Source of the DNA: an uncultured Lentisphaeria bacterium
Lineage (GTDB): Bacteria > Verrucomicrobiota > Lentisphaeria > Victivallales > Victivallaceae
Length of the DNA: 10,215 bases
NCBI GenBank assembly: GCA_903821255.1
Contig: CAIJKT010001102.1
Location: 1-10,215 of the forward strand
Direction: 5' to 3'
Part shown: in pieces, positions 1 through 5,286 of the stretch
Layout: every line of letters begins with the position of its first letter
Position numbering within the stretch: the stretch's first letter is position 1
Notes under the pieces: generated by a model
The model's input: only the letters and a program-made list of their open reading frames with translations
Database searches by the model: none
Told to the model about the DNA's origin: nothing
Made by a program: the position numbers and the translations under genes

Positions 1-231
1 ACAGTAAGCAACCGTTTGCTCATTGGGTTGTGCAATTCCGTCAGCAAGAATAAACGGCGCAATTTCAATACTGTTCTGCCAGCAGGAATCATCAAGGTTG
101 CCGTCTAAAACCGGCACGGTCACGGTTTTACCTGCACAAATCACCGGGATGTCAGGGGCATTAACCGGTTCGGCTTCAGTCAATGAACAATAACTCATTA
201 CGATAAAACAAGTAATCAATAATTTCATCAT
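1..231 (-). CDS. Exported CBM9-like carbohydrate-binding protein, N-terminal fragment
   Basis: Seventy-seven codons read from an ATG at 231 down to the window edge with no stop, so the gene continues to the left. Residues 1-20 (MMKLLITCFIVMSYCSLTEA) form a Sec signal peptide with likely cleavage after TEA. Residues 40-60 carry the pattern VLDGNLDDSCWQNSIEIAPF, which matches the start of the family 9 carbohydrate-binding (CBM9/DOMON-like) fold: DG-x-LDD-x-x-W followed by a short strand. A purine-rich GGAGAG lies 10 nt upstream of the ATG; a second in-frame ATG follows at once, so the start could be one codon later. It lies 134 nt downstream of a pseudopilin gene on the same strand, possibly in one operon. 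A bare TTGACA occurs in that gap, but I found no matching -10. Such domains in this phylum often sit on larger exported proteins of unclear enzymatic role, so the full function cannot be told from this fragment. Confidence 0.8.
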   Translation of the reverse strand, partial: MMKLLITCFIVMSYCSLTEAEPVNAPDIPVICAGKTVTVPVLDGNLDDSCWQNSIEIAPFILADGIAQPNEQTVAYC

Positions 232-365
232 GCCGTATCGACTCTCCATTAATATGATTTTAACTAAAGTTTTTCTGTTTTGAACCTGTCTGTCAAACCG
301 CAGTCTAATATTTTATTGTAAGTTCGCCATTTTGTTGCCGACTGGGTTGGAAATCCGTGTTATCA

Positions 366-1106
366 TTACCATGAACCTTTCGCTGACCTATTGTAGAAAG
401 GCGAATCCGGAGAATGCCAGGTCTTAGTAAGAATATCTTTTGAAATCGAGATGCTCCTGCAGTGTCCGTCATAATGAACCACTGTTGTCATCCTTACGTG
501 CTTCGGGAATATGTACCAATCCGAGGCCATTGCCGCAAAAGAACCTCCTTGTGCGAATTTCATATATCCGTAACTAGCCGCTCCGGTGTCAGCCGCCCAG
601 TAGTCCGGCGGAAGTGTCATTTGTCCCGTACCGGGAGCGCCAATTTCTCCTGCGAAGATCAAAATCGACGGTTGAATAACATCCGTTACGGACTTATTGG
701 GGCGCTCGGTACTATATTGATGCAGTTGCTGCACTCCTCCGGCAGTTGTACCATTAATACCATAGCAGGAAGGATATGTATAAGGAGACGCTGCCGATTT
801 ACCCATATTCGCCGAGTTATCATTAGGACAGCGGAATATCGTCATTTTTGGGGGAACTTGTGCGGTGTAAGGAATTAACAATCCACGGAAAGTCACAGAT
901 CCATTGTAAATTGGAATAAGTTTGCCACCGAAATCATCACAATACATAGCGCTGCCGGTGCCAATCTGTTTGAGATTGTTTAAACATGTCGCGTTTTTAG
1001 ATTTCTCTCTAGCTTTACTAAGGGCTGGCAATAGCATTGATGCCAAGATTGCGATGATGGCGATCACCACGAGGAGTTCGATGAGTGTGAAATTTCTTTT
1101 TCTCAT
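366..1106 (-). CDS. Type II secretion-like pseudopilin, H-X9-DG family
   Basis: The 246-residue protein begins MRKRN, then [20 protein letters not shown], the class III prepilin leader and hydrophobic helix, with Glu at mature position 5. Residues 28-50 continue the amphipathic helix ([18 protein letters not shown]), the usual pattern of PulG-like proteins in Lentisphaerota and Planctomycetota. Near the C-terminus H203 is followed by nine residues and then D213-G214, matching the 'prepilin-type processing-associated H-X9-DG' signature. The residue before the cleavage site is Asn, not the usual Gly. The ATG at 1106 has a good ribosome site (GGAAAGG) about 5 nt upstream. The gene lies 74 nt behind the LacI-type repressor and ahead of a CBM9-like gene, all on the same strand. 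The protein is expected in the inner membrane or periplasm after prepilin peptidase processing. Its exact role (secretion pseudopilus, surface filament or substrate capture) is unknown. Codons 9-20 share 35 identical nucleotides with the pseudopilin at the right edge. Confidence 0.9.
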   Translation of the reverse strand: MRKRNFTLIELLVVIAIIAILASMLLPALSKAREKSKNATCLNNLKQIGTGSAMYCDDFGGKLIPIYNGSVTFRGLLIPYTAQVPPKMTIFRCPNDNSANMGKSAASPYTYPSCYGINGTTAGGVQQLHQYSTERPNKSVTDVIQPSILIFAGEIGAPGTGQMTLPPDYWAADTGAASYGYMKFAQGGSFAAMASDWYIFPKHVRMTTVVHYDGHCRSISISKDILTKTWHSPDSPFYNRSAKGSW

Positions 1107-1180
1107 AATAACCTTTCCTTTTCTATTCTATTAGTTAATTTCTGCAAACTAAAAATTCCCTTTTTTACTGTGTTATAAAA

Positions 1181-2218
1181 TCAAACAGTTTTTCCGGATA
1201 TCATTTTCATGCAAAAAACATCCTGCACCTGCTCAATTTCGCCGTCTATCAAACGGAGAATTTGTTTACAGGCAGCATCGCCGATTTCCATATCCGGCAC
1301 ATTGGCCGTAACCAGCGACAAGTGATTGAAATCGTTGAGTCCTTCCACGCTGTCCAGGCTGACTACCGCAATGTCGTCAGGAACCCGCAGCTTGTGCTTT
1401 TTCAGAGCAGCTATGACTCCGGAGGCCACCGCATCGTTGGCCGCAATTATAGCAGACACCGCAAGTTTTTTGGACAATAATTGCCGGGTTGCAACATAAC
1501 CGCCATTATATTTGAAATCGCTGTCAAATATCATATTTTCATTCAATGTCAACGATCTGGCTGACATAGCCTGCCTGACTCCCTGTTCCTGGTCATGAGT
1601 TATTAACAAATTAGGAGCTCCCCTGATCAAAGCAATGTGACGGAGTCCTTTATCAAGCAGTATATTGGTCATAGCTTCTGCGGCCTTACGGTAGTCGATT
1701 GTTATGTAATTAAAAGACTCGCAGTTATACGGCGTATTCGTCAGAAATATATATGGGAACCCGGTTGCTCCCAGTTCCCGAACCCAGGTTTCGCCTTGAA
1801 ACGTTCCCCATATTAACAATCCGTCAATCTGCTTTTCCATGAACAATTTAAGATAACGTTTTTCCTTAATAAAGTCATCGTCGTTAAACAGCAGCAAGAG
1901 GTTGTGCTTGCATGCTTGCAAACGCTGCTCCATCCCGCTGATTATTCGAACCAAATGGTTATCCTCAAAAATATGTGTTCCCATTTTCTCATAAGACGGA
2001 ACCAGTAACCCAATAATATTGGTTTTCTTGCCGAACAGCCGTTTGGCATGTATGTTCGGCGTATAATTCAACTCCTGCGCCGCATCAAGTATCCGTTTGC
2101 GGGTTTCCTCGGTAATCCTCACATTGTTTCTCCGGCTGTTCAATACCCGGGAAACCGTGCTCGGCGCCACCTGCACGTAACTCGCTAAATCCCTGATGCT
2201 GCAACCCGACTTTATCAT
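1181..2218 (-). CDS. LacI-family transcriptional regulator
   Basis: A 345-residue protein with an N-terminal helix-turn-helix (about residues 6-27: SIRDLASYVQVAPSTVSRVL), the ITEETRKRILDAAQELNY linker, a hinge helix near 54-62 with Leu61 at the likely minor-groove position, and a periplasmic-binding-protein-like effector domain from about residue 66. Effector-domain landmarks include DGLLIWGT, AIIAANDAVASGVIAAL and DDIAVVSLDS. These are family hallmarks; the effector is expected to be a sugar but cannot be named. I chose the ATG at 2218 because GAGGA lies 5 nt upstream and the protein then begins just before the HTH. An upstream in-frame TTG at 2260 would add 14 residues without family support, and it lies at about the predicted transcription start. 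A strong consensus promoter lies at 2264-2292. The pseudopilin and CBM9-like genes follow on the same strand and are likely targets or operon partners. Autoregulation through the palindrome at 2244-2253 is possible. Confidence 0.93.
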   Translation of the reverse strand: MIKSGCSIRDLASYVQVAPSTVSRVLNSRRNNVRITEETRKRILDAAQELNYTPNIHAKRLFGKKTNIIGLLVPSYEKMGTHIFEDNHLVRIISGMEQRLQACKHNLLLLFNDDDFIKEKRYLKLFMEKQIDGLLIWGTFQGETWVRELGATGFPYIFLTNTPYNCESFNYITIDYRKAAEAMTNILLDKGLRHIALIRGAPNLLITHDQEQGVRQAMSARSLTLNENMIFDSDFKYNGGYVATRQLLSKKLAVSAIIAANDAVASGVIAALKKHKLRVPDDIAVVSLDSVEGLNDFNHLSLVTANVPDMEIGDAACKQILRLIDGEIEQVQDVFCMKMISGKTV

Positions 2219-2243
2219 TGTCTTCCTCAATAAAATTCTTGAA

Positions 2244-2253
2244 CAACATGTTG
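2244..2253. promoter_or_regulatory. Palindrome at the predicted transcription start, possible operator
   Basis: CAACATGTTG is a perfect 10-bp palindrome. It sits a few bases downstream of the predicted start site of the LacI-type gene and upstream of its ribosome site, inside the imperfectly symmetrical run TTGAACAACATGTTGCTGTC. LacI-type repressors bind short palindromes and often autoregulate, so an operator is plausible. Many family operators have a central CG, which this lacks, and no second copy was seen in the window, so the assignment is tentative. Confidence 0.35.
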
Positions 2254-2263
2254 CTGTCAATTT

Positions 2264-2292
2264 ATTATAAGGGATATGCCGGAATTTGTCAA
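2264..2292 (-). promoter_or_regulatory. Consensus sigma-70 promoter for the LacI-type gene
   Basis: Read on the minus strand, TTGACA (2292-2287) is followed by a 17-nt spacer and TATAAT (2269-2264). Both hexamers match the housekeeping consensus exactly and the spacing is ideal. Transcription would start near 2257, leaving a leader of about 40 nt before the ATG at 2218, with GAGGA in the right place. Such a strong promoter for a repressor suggests that its output is held down by something, perhaps the repressor itself. Confidence 0.82.
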
Positions 2293-2308
2293 TAGGTAAA
2301 ACCTAAAT

Positions 2309-2384
2309 AAGTAGTATTAATTTTGCAGAAAAACATAGAATTAACAAGTTTTTGGTCTTTTTGATTCAGTCAAGTAGTATTAAT
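2309..2384. repeat. Pair of 13-bp direct repeats 63 bp apart
   Basis: AAGTAGTATTAAT occurs at 2309-2321 and again, identically, at 2372-2384. The start-to-start distance is 63 bp, about six helical turns, so both copies would face the same side of the DNA. They lie just upstream of the LacI-gene promoter. The right copy continues so that TATTA and TAATA form an inverted pair (2379-2392). They could be binding sites for an activator or a looping repressor, or a chance A+T-rich coincidence. Confidence 0.4.
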
Positions 2385-2402
2385 CGTAATAAAGAATCTC
2401 CT

Positions 2403-2480
2403 CACGTCCATCCTGTCACCGGGGCAGAGCCCCGATGCATTACGGACGAACTTCCACGCCCGGTGGACAAGCCTTTCGTG
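2403..2480. repeat. G+C-rich nested hairpin element in an A+T-rich intergenic region
   Basis: Two hairpins lie side by side. In the first, CGTCC (2405-2409) pairs with GGACG (2444-2448) around an inner stem CGGGGC (2420-2425), loop AGA, GCCCCG (2429-2434). In the second, ACGAA (2446-2450) pairs with TTCGT (2475-2479) around TCCAC (2452-2456) and GTGGA (2462-2466). The outer arms of the two hairpins overlap by three bases, so they could be alternative folds. The block is much richer in G+C than the DNA on either side. No T-run follows on either strand, so it is not an ordinary terminator. It has the look of a dispersed palindromic repeat, but only one copy is present here. Confidence 0.5.
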
Positions 2481-2643
2481 GTAAAAAAATATCTTTAATT
2501 TTAGGCTTTAATATATTGTGGTTAAACGCTTTGAGCTGCTTTTTATTGACAAAATCACTATATATGTAAGGACAATTGAAAGTTAAAAGTGGAAAAGAGA
2601 AAATTATAAAACCGGGAAATCAGAAGACGGGAACAAACGGTGT

Positions 2644-2757
2644 TGTGCTCAACGGCACTCCAAAGTATCGGAGTGCGGGCGGTTGCCCGGTTTATTATGC
2701 TGGCCGCATGGGCGAAGCAGCCTCTGCTCAGCGGCACTCCAAAGTATCGGAATGCGG
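2644..2757. repeat. Compound hairpin repeat, copy 1 (full)
   Basis: The unit opens with TGTGCTCAACG and then hairpin 1: GCACTCC (2655-2661), an 8-nt loop AAAGTATC, GGAGTGC (2670-2676). Hairpin 2 follows: CGGGC (2676-2680), loop GGTT, GCCCG (2685-2689). A small ATGC/GCAT stem lies at 2697-2709 and an AGCAG/CTGCT stem around CCT at 2716-2728. A second copy of hairpin 1 starts at 2734 with one mismatch (GGAATGC). The two hairpin-1 copies start 79 bp apart, so the unit may also be viewed as about 1.4 tandem copies of a 79-bp repeat. Orientation and any promoter are unknown. Confidence 0.8.
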
Positions 2758-2772
2758 AAGTGAAAAGTGGAA

Positions 2773-3011
2773 AGCGAGAAAAGCAAGAAAAGTTGTGAAC
2801 GCCGGAAATGCAGAACGAGGGGCCGGAATGTCCGGAATGATTGCAAAACTGAAAAACATTGTGCTCAACGGCACTCCAAAGTATCGGAGTGCGGGCGTTT
2901 GTCCGGTTTATTATGCTGGCCGCATGGGCGAAACAGCCTCTGCTCAGCGGCACTCCAAAGTATCGGAGTGTTGAAAGCGAGAAAAGTTAAAAGCGAGAAA
3001 AGCGAGAAAAG
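2773..3011. repeat. GCGAGAAAAG purine-rich microrepeats
   Basis: GCGAGAAAAG occurs at 2774-2783, 2977-2986, 2993-3002 and 3002-3011, the last two overlapping by one base. A related AAAAGTGGAAA block occurs at 2585-2595 and 2763-2773. These fill the spacers between the compound hairpin repeats. They keep long open frames on both strands by lacking stop triplets, which explains the spurious ORFs here. No function is evident. Confidence 0.6.
2860..2970. repeat. Compound hairpin repeat, copy 2 (full)
   Basis: This copy is nearly identical to copy 1 over about 105 bases and has the same 79-bp distance between its two hairpin-1 copies (2871 and 2950). Hairpin 1 (2871-2892) is perfect. Hairpin 2 is CGGGC (2892-2896), loop GTTT, GTCCG (2901-2905), so its fourth pair is a G.T wobble instead of G-C. 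The closing hairpin 1 ends in T (2971), which turns its outermost pair into G.T. The left flank GCAAAACTGAAAAACAT is shared in part with later copies, so the repeated unit may extend to about 2829. Confidence 0.8.
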
Positions 3012-3023
3012 TTATGAAAACAT

Positions 3024-3051
3024 TGTGCTCAACGGCACTCCAAAGTATCGG
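3024..3051. repeat. Compound hairpin repeat, copy 3 (truncated)
   Basis: TGTGCTCAACGGCACTCC and the loop AAAGTATC match copies 1 and 2 exactly. The match then breaks off after GG at 3051, so the right arm of hairpin 1 is missing. The sequence continues into GTTGGCTGTCCAAG and a CTCTGTGTCTC repeat. The break inside the hairpin loop/arm boundary may mark a deletion or an insertion point. Confidence 0.7.
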
Positions 3052-3156
3052 CGTTGGCTGTCCAAGACGAATAGAAACGGATTTCTCTGTGTCTCTGTGC
3101 CTCTGTAGTTGGATATTGTCCAGAATGTCCAAAATGTTTGTAAAACTGAAAAGCAT

Positions 3157-3227
3157 TGTGCTCAACGACACTCCAAAGTATCGGAGTGCGGACGGTTGTC
3201 CGGGTTATTATGCTGGCCGCATGGGCC
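3157..3227. repeat. Compound hairpin repeat, copy 4 (left half)
   Basis: This copy starts TGTGCTCAACGACACTCC. Hairpin 1 keeps CACTCC/GGAGTG (3169-3174 and 3183-3188) but loses its outermost pair. Hairpin 2 is CGGAC (3189-3193), loop GGTT, GTCCG (3198-3202): the fourth pair has changed on both sides relative to copy 1, from G-C to A-T. The TTATTATGCTGGCCGCATGG segment is retained; after about 3227 the sequence no longer matches, so the right-hand hairpins are absent. Confidence 0.75.
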
Positions 3228-3288
3228 AATGGGAAGTGTCCAAAATATGCGAGGATGGGTACAGAATGATTGTAAAATTAAAAAGCAT

Positions 3289-3380
3289 TGTGCTCAGCGA
3301 CACTCTAAACTCTCGGAGTTGGTTGTCTCCCGCGGCTGCGGGACGGACGGTTGTCCGGATTGTTATGCTGCGTGTGGCGG
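3289..3380. repeat. Compound hairpin repeat, copy 5 (diverged, with an extra hairpin)
   Basis: It opens TGTGCTCAGCGACACTCT. Hairpin 1 is replaced by a shorter stem AACTC (3308-3312), TCG, GAGTT (3316-3320). An extra strong stem follows: TCCCGC (3328-3333), loop GGCT, GCGGGA (3338-3343). Hairpin 2 is then present in the A-T form: CGGAC (3344-3348), loop GGTT, GTCCG (3353-3357), followed by a shortened TTGTTATGCTG segment. Sequence identity has decayed while stem-loops persist. Confidence 0.6.
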
Positions 3381-3531
3381 ATGTCCAGAATGAGGGAGGC
3401 GACTGTCCAAAATGTTTTGGGTTCGACGATTTTTTAGTTTTAAACCGGAAAAAAACTGTGTCTTTGTGTCTCTGTGGTTAATTCCCGCCACTCGATATTC
3501 ATATTTTTTTATTTATAGCTTAAATTACGGA

Positions 3532-3559
3532 TTGCAATGAAGGTTTAAAGAATTATTAT
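3532..3559 (+). promoter_or_regulatory. Weak promoter candidate for serA
   Basis: TTGCAA (3532-3537), a 16-nt spacer and TATTAT (3554-3559) form a poor-to-moderate sigma-70 match (4 of 6 and 5 of 6). Its -10 lies inside the left arm of the inverted repeat at 3551-3574. Other A+T-rich hexamers such as TATAAA at 3588-3593 lack a -35 at the right distance. Confidence 0.3.
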
Positions 3560-3574
3560 TACCGGATAATAATT
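3551..3574. promoter_or_regulatory. 9-bp inverted repeat upstream of serA, possible operator
   Basis: AATTATTAT (3551-3559) and ATAATAATT (3566-3574) are exact reverse complements separated by TACCGG. The element lies 50 bp upstream of the serA start and overlaps the best promoter candidate. A dimeric regulator site is the simplest reading. A transcript hairpin would be weak because the stem is pure A+T. Confidence 0.45.
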
Positions 3575-3623
3575 TTGATAAAGCAACTATAAACGTTTTT
3601 TACGGAACGGAGAACAATAAATT

Positions 3624-5198
3624 ATGAAGAAAGTATTGATTCCTACTAAGCTGGATAAGTTTGCCGCCAACATTTTAGTTGACAAAGGCTATACGGTCGT
3701 GCTTGATGCGACAACGCCGATGGAAGAACTGGTCAAGGCCAATTCCGATGCCGAAGTGCTGGTTGTGCGCAGCGAAAAAGTCACCCCGGAAATCATTGAC
3801 GCCCTGCCGAAACTGCGTCTGGTCGTGCGTGCCGGCGCCGGTTACAATACCATTGACACCAAATACGCCAGAAGAAAAAATGTCGATGTCATGAACACCC
3901 CCGGTGCCAACTCCAATGCGGTCGCCGAAGAAGTGGTTGCCATGATTCTGGCGGTATGCAGATTCGTGGTTCCCGGCGATATCACCACCCGCGCCGGACA
4001 ATGGGAAAAAGGCAAAATGCTGGGCCGTGAAATCACCGGCAAGACCATCGGGGTCCTCGGGCTGGGCAATATCGGGCGCCTGCTGATCAAGCGCCTGGAA
4101 GGCTTCGAAATGAAGATTCTCGGCTATGACCCGATGATCGCTCCGGGCATGGCGGAGAAACTCGGAGTTGAACTCTGCACGGTTGACAAGATTTTCGCCG
4201 AATCGGATTTCATCTCTCTGCACATTCCGGAAAACAACGAAACCAAAGGCATGGTCAACCGCAAACTGCTGTCACTGATGAAAGACGGCGCGGTGCTGGT
4301 CAATTGCGCCAGGTCCGGCATTATCAACGAAGCCGACCTCCGCGAAATCAAAAAAGAAAAGAAAATCCTGTTCTGCACGGACGTTTATCCGAAAGACGAA
4401 CCGGGTGAAAAACCGGTTGCCGATATTGCCGACCTGATGCTGCCGCACCTTGGCGCAAACACCAAAGAAGCCAACATGGAAGCGTCGAAACGCGCCGCCG
4501 AACAGGTAATCGAATACTTTGAACAGGGTATCACCAATTGCGTGGTGAACAAAGGCATTCCGGACGGACTGGACGCCAGTTATCAGCGTCTGGCGTATGT
4601 GCTTACCGGCATTGTCCGCTGCTACTTCGGCAAAGATGTTCATCCGGCGCGGGTTGAAACCAGTTTCTACGGTGATCTGCAGCCGTATGCCAAATGGATG
4701 ACCGCTCCGATTGCCGCCGGCATCTCCGGCGAATTTGACCCGTCAATGGATTCAACCGATGCCGAAAGTTTTCTGAAGAACCGCGGCATCGAACTGGTCA
4801 ACCGCACGACCGATGAAGGCAAGCATTACGGGGAAGCCATGACGATTGACTTGTTCGCCGGCGGCGACAAGATCAGCAAGGCGAGCGTCCGGGGCACCAT
4901 TACGGAAAGCAACCTGATGATCTCCAGGCTCAACAACTTTGACAAACTTTATCTTGAGCCGACCGGGCACAACCTGTTCGCCGAATACAGCGACGAACCG
5001 GGCGTGATCGGCAAGATTGCCAGCATTCTCGGGGAAAAGAATATCAACATCATAGATATCCGCGCTCCGCAGGATTTGAAAGCCGGCCGTTCGCTGGCCG
5101 TCATCAAAACCAATGTGGAAGTACCTAAAGAACTGATTGAAAAGATCAAGTCTGCAATCAAAGCTTTAGCAGTTTTCCAGTTCAGCTACAATCCTTAA
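3624..5198 (+). CDS. serA: D-3-phosphoglycerate dehydrogenase
   Basis: The 524-residue protein matches type 1 PGDH, which oxidises 3-phosphoglycerate to 3-phosphohydroxypyruvate with NAD in the first step of serine synthesis. The cytosolic enzyme shows, in order, the substrate domain (about 1-100), the Rossmann NAD domain with GLGNIG at 146-151 and D169 in GYDP (consistent with NAD preference), and the catalytic triad R230 (NCARSG), E259 (KDEPGE) and H275 (PHLGAN). A linker/ASB-like domain covers about 310-440. A C-terminal ACT domain starts near 450 (SDEPGVIGKIASILGEKNIN) and normally senses serine. The Arg-to-Glu spacing of 29 equals that of E. coli SerA. The ATG at 3624 follows GGAG with an 11-nt spacer, somewhat long. 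It is monocistronic: a repeat-rich region precedes it and a strong terminator follows it. Related hydroxyacid dehydrogenases are less likely because of the ASB plus ACT tail. Confidence 0.95.
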   Translation: MKKVLIPTKLDKFAANILVDKGYTVVLDATTPMEELVKANSDAEVLVVRSEKVTPEIIDALPKLRLVVRAGAGYNTIDTKYARRKNVDVMNTPGANSNAVAEEVVAMILAVCRFVVPGDITTRAGQWEKGKMLGREITGKTIGVLGLGNIGRLLIKRLEGFEMKILGYDPMIAPGMAEKLGVELCTVDKIFAESDFISLHIPENNETKGMVNRKLLSLMKDGAVLVNCARSGIINEADLREIKKEKKILFCTDVYPKDEPGEKPVADIADLMLPHLGANTKEANMEASKRAAEQVIEYFEQGITNCVVNKGIPDGLDASYQRLAYVLTGIVRCYFGKDVHPARVETSFYGDLQPYAKWMTAPIAAGISGEFDPSMDSTDAESFLKNRGIELVNRTTDEGKHYGEAMTIDLFAGGDKISKASVRGTITESNLMISRLNNFDKLYLEPTGHNLFAEYSDEPGVIGKIASILGEKNINIIDIRAPQDLKAGRSLAVIKTNVEVPKELIEKIKSAIKALAVFQFSYNP

Positions 5199-5232
5199 TT
5201 GGCAGATGGCGGACGGCTTCCGAAGATAAAAG

Positions 5233-5265
5233 AAAACGGCGCTGGATTACAGCGCCGTTTTTGAT
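5233..5265. terminator. Bidirectional intrinsic terminator between serA and the DUF2059-like gene
   Basis: AAAACGGCGCTG (5233-5244), loop GATTA, CAGCGCCGTTTT (5250-5261) forms a 12-bp perfect stem with a G+C core. It is followed by TTGATTTT on the plus strand. On the minus strand the same stem is followed by CTTTTATC after TTTT. It sits 35 nt after the serA stop and 22 nt after the stop of the convergent gene, so it can serve both. Confidence 0.92.
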
Positions 5266-5286
5266 TTTACGCAATAGATGCTCTGG

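Larger units (their letters stand above)
3083..3481. repeat. Two copies of a CTGTGTCTC-type degenerate repeat
   Basis: CTCTGTGTCTCTGTGCCTCT followed by GTAGTT ends at 3110, and CTGTGTCTTTGTGTCTCTGT followed by GGTTAA ends at 3481. The span between these two copies holds compound repeat copies 4 and 5. Read on the minus strand the pattern gives (C)CACAGAG-CACAGAGACAC, and one frame reads TEAQRHRE. I recall similar strings scattered through many unrelated bacterial genomes, but cannot verify that here. The ends of the pair frame one block of about 400 bp. Confidence 0.55.
2293..3623. other. Gene-free divergent intergenic region carrying repeat families
   Basis: No credible gene lies between the LacI-type gene promoter and serA. 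Open frames of 60-155 codons exist on both strands, but they arise because the repeats are poor in stop codons. In the plus frame open from 2576, the same hairpin repeat is read as NGTPKYRSAG in one copy and as QRHSKVSECG in the next, that is, in different frames. This rules out a conserved protein. Contents in order: paired direct repeats, the nested hairpin element, compound hairpin repeats, purine-rich microrepeats, TGTCC(A/G)(A/G)AATG repeats (2829, 3117, 3126, 3382, 3404, and a variant at 3237), CTGTGTCTC-type repeats, then the serA promoter region. Confidence 0.7.

Noticed and set aside
2219..2260. Longer LacI-type protein starting at TTG 2260
   Set aside because: The TTG lies at about the predicted transcription start and has no ribosome site. 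The ATG at 2218 has GAGGA at the right distance and places the HTH at the N-terminus.
2546..2551. Plus-strand TTGACA as a promoter into the repeat region
   Set aside because: No -10-like hexamer lies at 15-19 nt; the nearby TATATA is only about 7 nt away.
2644..3380. CRISPR array
   Set aside because: Repeats are long, compound, irregularly spaced (about 130-215 bp) and partly truncated. The spacers share their own repeats and no cas gene is present.
2644..3380. Integron cassette array with attC sites
   Set aside because: There is no integrase, no cassette ORFs and no conserved attC core boxes. The repeats are close copies of one another instead of divergent palindromes.
2558..3481. Open frames of 60-155 codons on both strands across the repeat region
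   Set aside because: The same hairpin repeat is read in different frames within one ORF because its 79-bp period is not a multiple of three. The frames have no ribosome sites or recognisable domains, and the openness comes from stop-poor purine repeats.
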